DNA of 33,389 nucleotides from an uncultured Eubacterium sp. (GTDB lineage Bacteria; Bacillota; Clostridia; Lachnospirales; Lachnospiraceae). The notes below the pieces were generated by a model. It was not told the origin of the DNA, searched no databases, and saw only the letters and a program-made list of their open reading frames with translations. The stretch is taken from contig NZ_CALGRE010000039.1 of NCBI RefSeq assembly GCF_937958975.1, forward strand, positions 1 to 33,389, given 5' to 3'. The position numbers were made by a program, and so were the translations under genes. Positions 15,391 through 23,193 of the stretch are shown here, piece by piece. Within the stretch, counting starts at the first letter, position 1. The number at the start of each line of letters is the position of its first letter.

Positions 15391-16674
15391 ATGATAGAAA
15401 TGGTGTATAACGGCAAAGAACCGGTGGAACAGGGAGAAGTAAGGATACCAAAAAATATACGTCAGATAGGAAGTAATGATTCCAGTAAAAAAGTTTACAT
15501 AGAAGATTATGTGTTGACACATTTAAAAAAGAAACCGGAAAAAGAAGAAAATGTTCGGTATGGTGTTTTACTTGGTGAGGTGAAAAAGGGTAAAGGTAAT
15601 ACATATATTTTTGTAAAGGCAATGGTTGAAGTCTTTGATATCATAGAAAATAGTCTTATATTTAATGATGATATCTGGTCTGGGATATATAAAGATATAA
15701 AAAAGCATTTTGACAAAATGAGTATTGTAGGATGGTTTGTTTCTGTTCCGTATCGTGTAACAGATGATATGAATGGAATTAAGAAAATTCATTTAGACAA
15801 TTTTGCCGGAAATGACAAGGTATGTTTTTTGAGTGACAGAACTGAAAAAGAAGATGGTTTCTATATTTATGAACAAGGAAATTTAGAAAAACAGCCGGGA
15901 TACTATATCTATTATGAAAAGAATGAGAAAATGAAAAAATATGTTAAGAATGCAAATAATACAAAAACAACAAATCAGGAAAGCACTAAAAAAGATAATA
16001 GTGTGAAACAAAAAAAAGATGAACGAAAGATTAATAATATAAAATTAAACGAGCCATTAAATGATACAAAAAGTAATCAGAAAGACAATCAGAAGACGGT
16101 ACCCGCAAAAAATAATGTACAACAAAAAAGTTTTAGAGATTTATTAAAAGATGATAAGCAAGGCGAACCGGTTCGACAAGGAAGAGTTGCATATGGAATA
16201 AGTGGTTTACTGATAGTTGCGCTATTATTGTCTACGGTAGTAATGCTTAATAATTATGGTGAGTTAAAAAATATAAAGCAGACCTTATCCAATTTCAATA
16301 TGAAGCAGGAAGCACAGGCAGTAAATCAAATATTAAATTCAAATAATGAAACAACAGGTGCTGTAGAAAGTCAGAGTGTTAGTGACACGGTAACAACAGA
16401 GGATATACAGACACAGGAAACAAAGAAGAACCGTAAGAAAGATAAAGTTAGTACAAATCAAGTTGAAAATAATAGTTCAAATTCAAAAGAGACAGAAGCT
16501 GCTGTAAAAAGTTCTTATTCTGGAAAATATCACACAGTAGCATCCGGACAAACACTTTATGATATTAGCATGAGATATTATGGAACCAGTAAAATGGTGG
16601 ATGAAATTAAAGAGTATAATGATATAGATGATGATTATACGATAGTCGAAGGACAAAAAATACTTTTACCATAA
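15391..16674 (+). CDS. membrane LysM protein with an N-terminal MPN-like (JAMM-fold) domain
   Basis: This is a 427-residue protein. Residues 17-180 form a cytoplasmic domain (RIPKNIRQIGSN, YIEDYVLTHL, YGVLLGE, SIVGWFVSVP, DKVCFLSDR, DGFYIYEQG). The order of elements resembles an MPN/JAMM fold. In that family GWYHSHP carries two metal-binding His; here the same place reads GWFVSVP (114-120), so the metal site is lost. A charged linker (185-260), one membrane helix (268-287) and an exported disordered stretch follow. The protein ends with a LysM domain (378-427, YHTVASGQTLYDIS to EGQKILLP) that binds peptidoglycan. The topology, cytoplasmic N-domain and wall-bound C-domain, suggests a link between cell interior and wall. 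The fold assignment is inference. Confidence 0.7.
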   Translation: MIEMVYNGKEPVEQGEVRIPKNIRQIGSNDSSKKVYIEDYVLTHLKKKPEKEENVRYGVLLGEVKKGKGNTYIFVKAMVEVFDIIENSLIFNDDIWSGIYKDIKKHFDKMSIVGWFVSVPYRVTDDMNGIKKIHLDNFAGNDKVCFLSDRTEKEDGFYIYEQGNLEKQPGYYIYYEKNEKMKKYVKNANNTKTTNQESTKKDNSVKQKKDERKINNIKLNEPLNDTKSNQKDNQKTVPAKNNVQQKSFRDLLKDDKQGEPVRQGRVAYGISGLLIVALLLSTVVMLNNYGELKNIKQTLSNFNMKQEAQAVNQILNSNNETTGAVESQSVSDTVTTEDIQTQETKKNRKKDKVSTNQVENNSSNSKETEAAVKSSYSGKYHTVASGQTLYDISMRYYGTSKMVDEIKEYNDIDDDYTIVEGQKILLP

Positions 16675-16684
16675 ATTTATAATA

Positions 16685-16722
16685 AAAAAAATAGTGCTAT
16701 ATTTTTTTAGATATTGTATAAT
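16685..16722 (+). promoter_or_regulatory. weak terminator-like hairpin followed by a TATAAT element
   Basis: An AAAAAAATAG/CTATATTTTTTT stem-loop near 16685-16708 could end the LysM transcript weakly. TATAAT at 16717-16722 is a likely -10 for the next gene; the -35 is poor. Confidence 0.35.
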
Positions 16723-16769
16723 CGTTAATAGTTTTTAATAAAGTATGATTTAAAATAGGAAGTGAAAAC

Positions 16770-17966
16770 GTGGCACGGAACTACTCTAGAAAAATAAAAA
16801 GATTTAAAAAAGAGTTGCATTTATCGGATATATTCCTTTATATGAAATCCTTTTTAAAAGAAACAAAGGTTAAGATTGTAATCGGATTGGTTATATTGGC
16901 ATTCATAGTAGCAGGGATATATTTGTTTGAAAGATATCGCAGTTATGATAAATTTAAAGTGCTTGATTCTTTAAAAGTTGAAAGTGGAGCAGATAGCAAA
17001 TATGAAGCATTTGGAGAATTTATTGTAAAATATAGTAGTGATGGGATATCTTATATCGATGGAGAAGAAACAATCTGGGATGAAGCCTTTGAGATGAAAA
17101 CGCCAATTGTTGATATATGTGATAAGTATATTGCAGTTGCGGATAAAAATACAAATGATATATATATATATAATGAGGATGGAAAAGTAGGAAAAGCATC
17201 GACTAGCTATCCAATAATTAAAATCCAAGTGGCAAGTCAGGGAGTTGTAGCAGCTCTTTTAGAGGATAAAAATGCGAATTATATTGAAGTATTTGACAAA
17301 GAGGGTTCTAAATTAGTTTCTCATAAAACGTTGATTAATGAAAATGGATATCCACTGAATTTTTCGCTATCTGATAAGGGAACGAAGATGATAGTGTCAT
17401 ATATTACTATTCATAGTGGTGTGATGAGTAATAAGGTGTTATTTTATAACTTTTCTAATGTGGGTAAAAGTTCATCTGACCGAATGGTAGGAGAATTTAA
17501 TCAGTATAAAGAAACTTTAGTGCCAATGGTTCAATTTATTTCAGAAAATGATGCTATTGCGATAGGAGAGAATCTCTTATCTATTTATAGCATGAAAGAA
17601 AAGCCAAGTTTAAAAGAAGAGATTAAGTTTAAAGATGAAATACAAAAAGTATTTTATAGTGATAAATATATAGGATTTGTTTTTAAAAATACAAATAATA
17701 AAAATCCTTACCGGATTGAGGCATATAATTTAAGCGGTCATCGTATAATGAAAAAAGAAGTGAATATTCAATGTGATAAAGTTTCTTTTTCCGGGGACAA
17801 CATTTTGATGTATGATGACATGAATTGCAAAATTATATCTTTTAAAGGTGTGGAAAAATTTAATTATACATTTAAGGCACAAATAAATTCAATAATTCCA
17901 GTCGATGGAAAACGAACTTTTCTATTTATGAATAATTCTAAAATACAAAAAGTAAGATTAAAGTAG
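16770..17966 (+). CDS. membrane-anchored beta-propeller-like protein (DUF5711-like), GTG start
   Basis: This is a 398-residue protein with a basic cytoplasmic N-terminus, a single membrane helix at 35-51 (IVIGLVILAFIVAGIYLF) and an exported domain of about 340 residues. The exported part is made of repeated short strands with motifs such as GDGIS-YIDGEETI, YIAVADKNTNDIYIYNEDGK and YIEVFDKEGSKL, the look of a six- or seven-bladed WD/PQQ-like propeller. The architecture matches DUF5711 proteins of Lachnospiraceae, recalled from memory. The start codon is GTG with AGGAAGTG upstream; no suitable ATG exists. A CvpA-like membrane protein follows 48 bases later. Function is unknown; a scaffold or sensing role at the outer face of the membrane is a guess. 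Confidence 0.7.
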   Translation: MARNYSRKIKRFKKELHLSDIFLYMKSFLKETKVKIVIGLVILAFIVAGIYLFERYRSYDKFKVLDSLKVESGADSKYEAFGEFIVKYSSDGISYIDGEETIWDEAFEMKTPIVDICDKYIAVADKNTNDIYIYNEDGKVGKASTSYPIIKIQVASQGVVAALLEDKNANYIEVFDKEGSKLVSHKTLINENGYPLNFSLSDKGTKMIVSYITIHSGVMSNKVLFYNFSNVGKSSSDRMVGEFNQYKETLVPMVQFISENDAIAIGENLLSIYSMKEKPSLKEEIKFKDEIQKVFYSDKYIGFVFKNTNNKNPYRIEAYNLSGHRIMKKEVNIQCDKVSFSGDNILMYDDMNCKIISFKGVEKFNYTFKAQINSIIPVDGKRTFLFMNNSKIQKVRLK

Positions 17967-18014
17967 AGTTACAGAGTTACAAAGGAATGTCTGTATACCA
18001 GATAGGAGGCAGAT

Positions 18015-18725
18015 ATGGGAAACACATTGTTAATTGGTATAGGTATTTTTGTAATTGCAATGATATTAATTGGGTTGAAAAGGGGAATGATAAAAATGGC
18101 ATTCTCGTTTGTTTCGATATTTATTATTTTGATTTTAATAAATATTCTAACACCTTCGGTTAAGCAATTATTAAAGGCAACTCCGATATATACCGGTATA
18201 ACAACAAATATTGAAAAATACGTTAATGATAATGTGGCTGAAGCGACTAAAAATATGACACAGACCGGTGTTGGAGCGCAGAAAAAAATTATTCATGAGC
18301 TACCTTTGCCTAAAGAAGTAAGAAAGACGTTAGAAGAAAATAACAACCAAGACAGTTATGAAACGATGAAAGTCGGTACTTTTGCAGCATATATATCTAC
18401 ATCTTTAGCTGATATGATAGTTGGGGCATTAGCCTTTATAATATTATTTATTATTTTATCTATATTGTTGAGAGTTTTAATTAATATTTTAGATATTATT
18501 GCTAAGCTGCCGGTGATTAGTACATTTAATGCTGCTGGCGGAGCTTTGTTAGGTTTAGCAGAATCAGTAATAATTATATGGATAGGATGCATTGTTGTAA
18601 CAGCATTTAGTTCTACGCAATGGGGGCAAATGATTTGTAAAGCAATTGCAGAAAATGGTATATTAAGCTTTATTTATGATAATAATATAATACAGCAATT
18701 TATTACGGGAATATTTACAATATAA
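18015..18725 (+). CDS. CvpA-like membrane protein
   Basis: This is an integral membrane protein of 236 residues. Membrane helices are visible near 4-20, 27-45, 128-155 and 175-200, and the first loop has RGMIKMAFSFVSI, the Arg-Gly-x3-x-hydrophobic pattern of the CvpA/colicin V production family. The middle section (60-120) is polar and probably exported. GATAGGAGGCAG lies upstream of the ATG. CvpA proteins are named from colicin V export, but in most bacteria their role is unclear and tied to envelope stress. It sits after the propeller-like gene and before the tRNA pair, and probably shares a transcript with the former. Confidence 0.75.
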   Translation: MGNTLLIGIGIFVIAMILIGLKRGMIKMAFSFVSIFIILILINILTPSVKQLLKATPIYTGITTNIEKYVNDNVAEATKNMTQTGVGAQKKIIHELPLPKEVRKTLEENNNQDSYETMKVGTFAAYISTSLADMIVGALAFIILFIILSILLRVLINILDIIAKLPVISTFNAAGGALLGLAESVIIIWIGCIVVTAFSSTQWGQMICKAIAENGILSFIYDNNIIQQFITGIFTI

Positions 18726-18778
18726 AGTAAAAAATTGAAAATATCTAATAAACATGTTTTAAAAATGTATTTATATTA

Positions 18779-18807
18779 TTGACAAAATATATTCTATCTG
18801 TTACATT
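18779..18807 (+). promoter_or_regulatory. promoter of tRNA-Glu
   Basis: TTGACA (18779-18784), 17 bases, TACATT (18802-18807), with the tRNA starting 34 bases beyond the -10. Confidence 0.65.
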
Positions 18808-18840
18808 ATAAAAGCTGTTAAAAAGTGGTAAATCCACTAT

Positions 18841-18912
18841 GGCTCCATGGTCAAGCGGTTAAGACACCGCCCTTTCACGGCGGTAACAGGGGTTCAAATC
18901 CCCTTGGAGTCA
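18841..18912 (+). tRNA. tRNA-Glu (anticodon TTC)
   Basis: This is a 72-base cloverleaf. The acceptor GGCTCCA pairs with TGGAGTC (one G-U pair), the discriminator is A, and the T-arm contains GGTTCAAATCC. The anticodon stem CCGCC/GGCGG is perfect, around the loop CTTTCAC with anticodon TTC at 18874-18876. CCA is not encoded. Confidence 0.97.
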
Positions 18913-18950
18913 TTTCCGTTAAGGTGTAAAATATATTTATCTTGAAAGCC

Positions 18951-18979
18951 TTGACGATAATCGGAACCCTTGCTATAAT
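18951..18979 (+). promoter_or_regulatory. promoter of tRNA-Cys
   Basis: TTGACG (18951-18956), 17 bases, TATAAT (18974-18979). A separate near-consensus promoter between the two tRNAs means they are not simply cotranscribed. Confidence 0.75.
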
Positions 18980-18998
18980 AAAGAGGTTCTAGAGATAT

Positions 18999-19069
18999 GG
19001 CGCAATAGCCAAGTGGTAAGGCACGGGTCTGCAACACCCTGATCACCAGTTCAAATCTGGTTTGCGCCT
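18999..19069 (+). tRNA. tRNA-Cys (anticodon GCA)
   Basis: This is a 71-base cloverleaf. The acceptor GGCGCAA pairs perfectly with TTGCGCC, and the discriminator is T (U73), an identity element of tRNA-Cys. The anticodon GCA is at 19031-19033. The T-arm is CCAGTTCAAATCTGG. CCA is not encoded. Confidence 0.97.
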
Positions 19070-19095
19070 TTATTAAAAAATGAAAATTTCTTGAT

Positions 19096-19137
19096 TAACA
19101 AAACCGGCATCAGCATTAGCTGATGCCGGTTTTGTTA
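19096..19137. terminator. strong bidirectional terminator after the tRNAs
   Basis: A perfect 19-bp stem (19096-19114 with 19119-19137, core CCGGCATCAGC) has an ATTA loop and A/T tracts on both flanks. It ends tRNA-Cys transcription and can also serve the minus-strand acyltransferase remnant. Confidence 0.9.
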
Positions 19138-19176
19138 TATTATATACCTTATATTTGTTGATATTGATTCATTTAT

Positions 19177-20290
19177 TTAACTTTTTACATGGCGAGCTGC
19201 TTGATACTTTAGAATAAAATTTGTGATAATAATAGTAAAAATTACGATAATAAAAACTTCTGTGAGTCCGGATATCCAAGTTTCAGGAATCTTTAATAAT
19301 ACGAAAATTTCGTTGACATATAATCTTACTGGACAATGTATCAGAAACCAATATTTAGTTGCAAAGCCTAATTTGACATGTATTTTATTGGATATAAATT
19401 TTGAAATTTTTCCAGCTTCAAAAGCAAAAATTAATATTAATAATATGCACAGAATATAGTCTATAAAATATTTCAAATAAAAATTCATATGAAGGCTGTT
19501 TCTAAAAAAGAACCAAAATACATTAAATGCAGTAATAATAAATTCGTGTAAGGTATTCAATGAAATAAGTTTTTCGGACATAATGTTCATAATATCACAA
19601 AGCAATATACCGGAAATTAAATAAAAAATGCGTAAATATGGTGAAGAGTATGATAATGTATTGAAAAAAGTTCTACTTTCGATAAATTTAAAAAGAAAAT
19701 ATGTTATAAGTAGTAAAAAAGTGTTAACAACAAAAGTTATATAAACAACAGAATGTTTTTTCTTAATCTTTTCATTTATTTTAAGTAATAGAGGGCAAAA
19801 AATGTAAAGAATAAATAGAGTGGAAAGAAACCAGCTGACAGAGTTTAGTCCATTGCTCAGTTGTGATATGCCGGTAGCTGATTGGAGTAAAGAAATGTTT
19901 AGTAAAAGTTTAAATATATTTATTATAAATGTAATTATAATTCCATTATTATCTATAATTCCCAAATAAATACAGTAGGGTAAGCAAATAAATAATAAAG
20001 TAATGTATAATGGATATATTTTTCTTATTCGACTGACACCATAATGTACAGAAGAAAAAATCGTAACAGATTCGTTGTTCTCCTGATAAGAGTGTGCCAG
20101 AAAATCCTGAAAGAATAAAGAAAAAATTGACGGCAAGATTTGCATTATGGAAGTAGCTAGAATATATATGACCATTAGGAAGAATGGATAAAAATTACAT
20201 ATGAGAAAGCATGATTATTACCATCATATAGAATCGTAATCCTGTAAGCGAATTATATTTTTTAATTTTAATTATCTTTTGTTCTATCAT
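19177..20290 (-). pseudogene. acyltransferase-3 family membrane protein, broken by a stop and a frameshift
   Basis: On the minus strand the gene starts at ATG 20290 and reads KKYNSLTGLRFYMMVIIMLS, the family's first block with its catalytic His (LSH, residue 30). Then it meets TAA at 20197-20195. In the same frame past the stop comes the second family block, NLAVNFFFILSGF. After that, at the T-run 20104-20101, the reading frame must shift to continue with LAHSYQENNES, RIRKIYPLYI and about ten membrane helices to the stop at 19177. The intact protein would be about 370 residues, the normal length. The open stretch beginning at 20175 is only the surviving 3' part with a chance Met. These proteins move acyl groups onto exported sugars. 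Confidence 0.85.
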
Positions 20291-20412
20291 AATTATATAT
20301 TTTAGAAAAAGTAATCTATTAAGTCAATAAATTTTAAACAATAATATGTATAAAAATAATTGTATAGTGTGGGGTGAATCGAGCAGAAGTCTGTAGAGAA
20401 ATATTGCACATT

Positions 20413-20456
20413 CTATTTTTATTTTTATAGAAAAATAGTAGTAGATATGATATACT
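20413..20456 (+). promoter_or_regulatory. promoter with overlapping dyad before the secreted Fn3-like protein
   Basis: An extended -10, TGATATACT (20448-20456), has TAGAAA (20428-20433) 17 bases before TATACT. A perfect inverted repeat, CTATTTTT (20413-20420) with AAAAATAG (20431-20438), covers the -35 region and could be an operator. The rest of the 200-base gap (20291-20490) holds no recognised gene. Confidence 0.55.
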
Positions 20457-20490
20457 GTCAACAAAAAAGAGTGAATGAAAGGATGTTAAA

Positions 20491-21420
20491 ATGAATAAGA
20501 AAATTATAGCAATGATAACAACATTGGCATTTATTATAACAATGATGGTACCAATTATGGGTGCCTCGAATGGTGACAACTGGCAGGATGATAATGCTCC
20601 TTGGAACATTAGTATTTCTAATGCAAAATTATTGGGAAGCTATCAGTTGGGAACATCAAAAGAATTTCAGTTAGAATATTATCCATCGGGAAGTGTTGGC
20701 TTAAAGGCAATTAGACATTTAGAAATTACAGGTGATTCAGAAGTTTCAGATTTTGAGTATTATGAGAATGAAAAGTGGAATGATGTTAGTACATTTTCAT
20801 CAGAAATAACATTTAATACCACAACAATGCAAAAAGTCCGAGTTACATTTCATCAGGCAGGTATATATACAGTTAAGTTTTGGGCAACTTCGATATCAGG
20901 AGAACAATCAATTGTTTCCAAAAGGGTGATATCTGTATCAGACGAAGGAATCATGCTATATGTGGAACAGCAGACTACAACAGCGGAAATTCCAACAGAC
21001 GAAACAACTGGAGATGTTCCAACGCATGAGGTACCATCAGATGTGACGACGGCAGAGATTACATCGGACGAGCCTACAACGAAAGAAATGAAAACAACTG
21101 AGGCGCCAACAAAAGGAAAAACAATAAAAGTAGGAAAGACAAAAATAAAAAAGGCAACAAAGAAAAAAAGCGCAAAAAAGGCAAAGATTTCGTTAAAGAA
21201 AGTTAAGAATGCCTCAGGATATCAAATTAAAATTTCAACATCAAGCAAATTTTCAAAGAAAAAGACGATAACAAAGATTACAAAAAAAACAAATTATACC
21301 GTTAAAAAATTGAAACCAGGCAGAAAGTATTATGTTAAGGCGAGAGCATTTATTAAAAAAGGTAAAACAAGAACATATGGTAAATGGTGTAATAAGAAAA
21401 AAATTAAATTTACAAAATGA
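20491..21420 (+). CDS. secreted protein with Thr-rich linker and Lys-rich Fn3-like domain
   Basis: This is an exported protein of 309 residues. The signal peptide MNKKIIAMITTLAFIITMMV is probably cut after Ala25 (MGA-SNG). Residues 30-155 form a strand-rich, Ig-like domain (QLGTSKEFQLEYYPSGSVGL, YTVKFWATSISGEQ). A Thr/Pro/Glu linker at 160-208 with repeats such as TTAEI and TTKE follows. The C-terminal 100 residues are very Lys-rich and match the fibronectin-III-like module common in clostridial surface proteins (GYQIKISTSSKFSKKKTITK, LKPGRKYYVKARAFIKKGKT). The strong positive charge suggests binding to the wall or to anionic glycans. No sortase motif is present. Own promoter and terminator flank it, so it is a single-gene unit. 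Confidence 0.75.
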   Translation: MNKKIIAMITTLAFIITMMVPIMGASNGDNWQDDNAPWNISISNAKLLGSYQLGTSKEFQLEYYPSGSVGLKAIRHLEITGDSEVSDFEYYENEKWNDVSTFSSEITFNTTTMQKVRVTFHQAGIYTVKFWATSISGEQSIVSKRVISVSDEGIMLYVEQQTTTAEIPTDETTGDVPTHEVPSDVTTAEITSDEPTTKEMKTTEAPTKGKTIKVGKTKIKKATKKKSAKKAKISLKKVKNASGYQIKISTSSKFSKKKTITKITKKTNYTVKKLKPGRKYYVKARAFIKKGKTRTYGKWCNKKKIKFTK

Positions 21421-21430
21421 TAAAATAAAT

Positions 21431-21463
21431 AAAGATTTCACATGATATGAGTGTGAAATCTTT
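21431..21463 (+). terminator. terminator after the Fn3-like protein
   Basis: Twelve-base perfect stem AAAGATTTCACA (21431-21442) with TGTGAAATCTTT (21452-21463), a nine-base loop and a short T run. Confidence 0.75.
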
Positions 21464-21504
21464 TATATCATTATAAAATTATTATATTATAAGAGGAGAA
21501 CAAT

Positions 21505-23193
21505 ATGCAGGGCTTCAATTTTAGTATGGGAGGTAATGTTCTTTTAAAAGATAGAATTTCGGTTAAAAGAGTTCTGATAAGTTTTTTAATTGTTGCAGCT
21601 ATAGAATTTGCAGCATTTTATGTATTACTTCCACCATTTAATATACATTCCATAGAATTTTGGCAGTTTCAGGGATTTTTCATTCTTGTATTTCTGGTTT
21701 TAACGATTTCCTTACCGGATAAAGAGAGATTTGCAGTAAAATATAATATAATAACTAAGATTGCAGGCATCATATTAATCTTAGGAGTTTTCGTTGTTAT
21801 TATAGGTAATATTATTTCGGCAAAGATTTTTAATGCGCATAAATACTCTTCGTTGATAGATATAAATAACACTAAGTTTGAGAATATAATTCAACCTTCG
21901 GATAAAATAAGTGATATAGCTCTTATGGATACAAGCAGTGCGAGAGTCGTAGGGCAAAGAGCTATAGGTGCATTATCAGATGTAGTAAGTCAGTATGAGA
22001 TAAATGATGATTATAGTCAGATTGCACTGGATGGAGCTCCTATGAAGGTTGCGACTCTTGAATATGCAGGATTTTTTAAATGGTTTAACAACAGAAAAGA
22101 AGGAATCCCGGGATATGTTTTGGTGGATGCGGTAAAATTTGAAGCCGATTATGTGAAGTTGGAAAAAGCAATAAAATATACCGAATCAGGCTGGTTTAAC
22201 GATAATCTGGAAAGACATTTGCGTTTTAAATATCCTACTGCGATTTTTGAAGGTTATTATTTTGAGCTGGATGAGGATGGTAATCCATACTATATATGCC
22301 CCACAATGACTGCCAGAGTAGGATTGTTTGGGGGCTATGATGTCAATGGAGTTATTATATGTGACCCATGTACAGGCGATTGTAAAAAATATAGTTTGGA
22401 TGAGATTCCAAGGTGGGTAGACCGGGTTTATGATGGTGATTTGATTCAGACAAAATACAATTGGCACGGAATGCTGGCAGATGGTTTTTGGAATAGCATT
22501 ATTGGACAGAAAGATTGTAAAAAGACAACGGATGATTACGGATATAAAGTAATTGATAATGATGTATGGATTTATACAGGGGTTACCTCTGTAATTGATG
22601 ATTCATCTAATATTGGTTTTGTCATGGTGAATGCCAGAACCGGAGAGGCATGTTATTTTAATGTTGCCGGAGCCGAGGAGTTTTCGGCAATGGAAGCTGC
22701 GGAAGGGCAGGTACAAAACTTAGGTTATGATGCAGCGTTCCCATCACTTATAAATATTGACGGAAGACCGACATATTTTATGGTATTAAAGGATAAGGGA
22801 AATTTAGTAAAACAATATGCTTTGGTTGATGTAAAGAAATATAGCATCGTTGCCACAGGAACTACGCAGGCAGAGACCTTAATCACATACCGTAAGTTAT
22901 TGAAAGAGAATGGAATAAATACGACTAAAAAAGCGGAAGATTTATCAAAACTTTATGATTTTGCAGAAATCATAGTTAAAAGTGTTCAATATGTTAATTT
23001 AACAGATGGAACATATGTATATATTTCAGATGAGTCAGGAAATGTTTATAAAGAAAAGTTTTCGGAAGACGAGGCATTAGTTTTTATTCAAGAAGGAAAT
23101 AAAATTAATATTTATTATGATACGAACGAGGATACAGGCATACGAAACATTCAGGCTTGGGAGAAAAAAGAAAATGGAGAAAACGAGAGATAA
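21505..23193 (+). CDS. large membrane-anchored protein of unknown function
   Basis: I do not recognise this family. The 562-residue protein has three N-terminal membrane helices (about 24-44, 52-70, 85-108) and then some 450 exported or peripheral residues. That part has repeated blocks of the type 'D-x-x-TGE/D-x3-Y' (ICDPCTGDCKKYSLDEIPRW near 288-308; VNARTGEACYFNVAGAEEFS near 375-395). It also has a motif LEYAGFFKWFNNRKEGIPGY (183-202) that looks strongly conserved. AAGAGGAG precedes the ATG. The 3' end overlaps the start of the hydrolase gene by about 20 bases, so the two are coupled and may act together at the cell wall. Four Cys lie close together at 286-293 (CDPCTGDC is the core). Confidence 0.6.
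   Translation: MQGFNFSMGGNVLLKDRISVKRVLISFLIVAAIEFAAFYVLLPPFNIHSIEFWQFQGFFILVFLVLTISLPDKERFAVKYNIITKIAGIILILGVFVVIIGNIISAKIFNAHKYSSLIDINNTKFENIIQPSDKISDIALMDTSSARVVGQRAIGALSDVVSQYEINDDYSQIALDGAPMKVATLEYAGFFKWFNNRKEGIPGYVLVDAVKFEADYVKLEKAIKYTESGWFNDNLERHLRFKYPTAIFEGYYFELDEDGNPYYICPTMTARVGLFGGYDVNGVIICDPCTGDCKKYSLDEIPRWVDRVYDGDLIQTKYNWHGMLADGFWNSIIGQKDCKKTTDDYGYKVIDNDVWIYTGVTSVIDDSSNIGFVMVNARTGEACYFNVAGAEEFSAMEAAEGQVQNLGYDAAFPSLINIDGRPTYFMVLKDKGNLVKQYALVDVKKYSIVATGTTQAETLITYRKLLKENGINTTKKAEDLSKLYDFAEIIVKSVQYVNLTDGTYVYISDESGNVYKEKFSEDEALVFIQEGNKINIYYDTNEDTGIRNIQAWEKKENGENER

Noticed and set aside
19177..20175. An apparent intact 332-residue acyltransferase starting MVIYILATS
   Set aside because: The conserved N-terminal blocks are upstream in other frames, so the Met is accidental and the gene is broken.
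18841..20290. A tRNA-anchored genomic island after tRNA-Cys
   Set aside because: No integrase, no repeat of the tRNA 3' end, and only ordinary genes follow.
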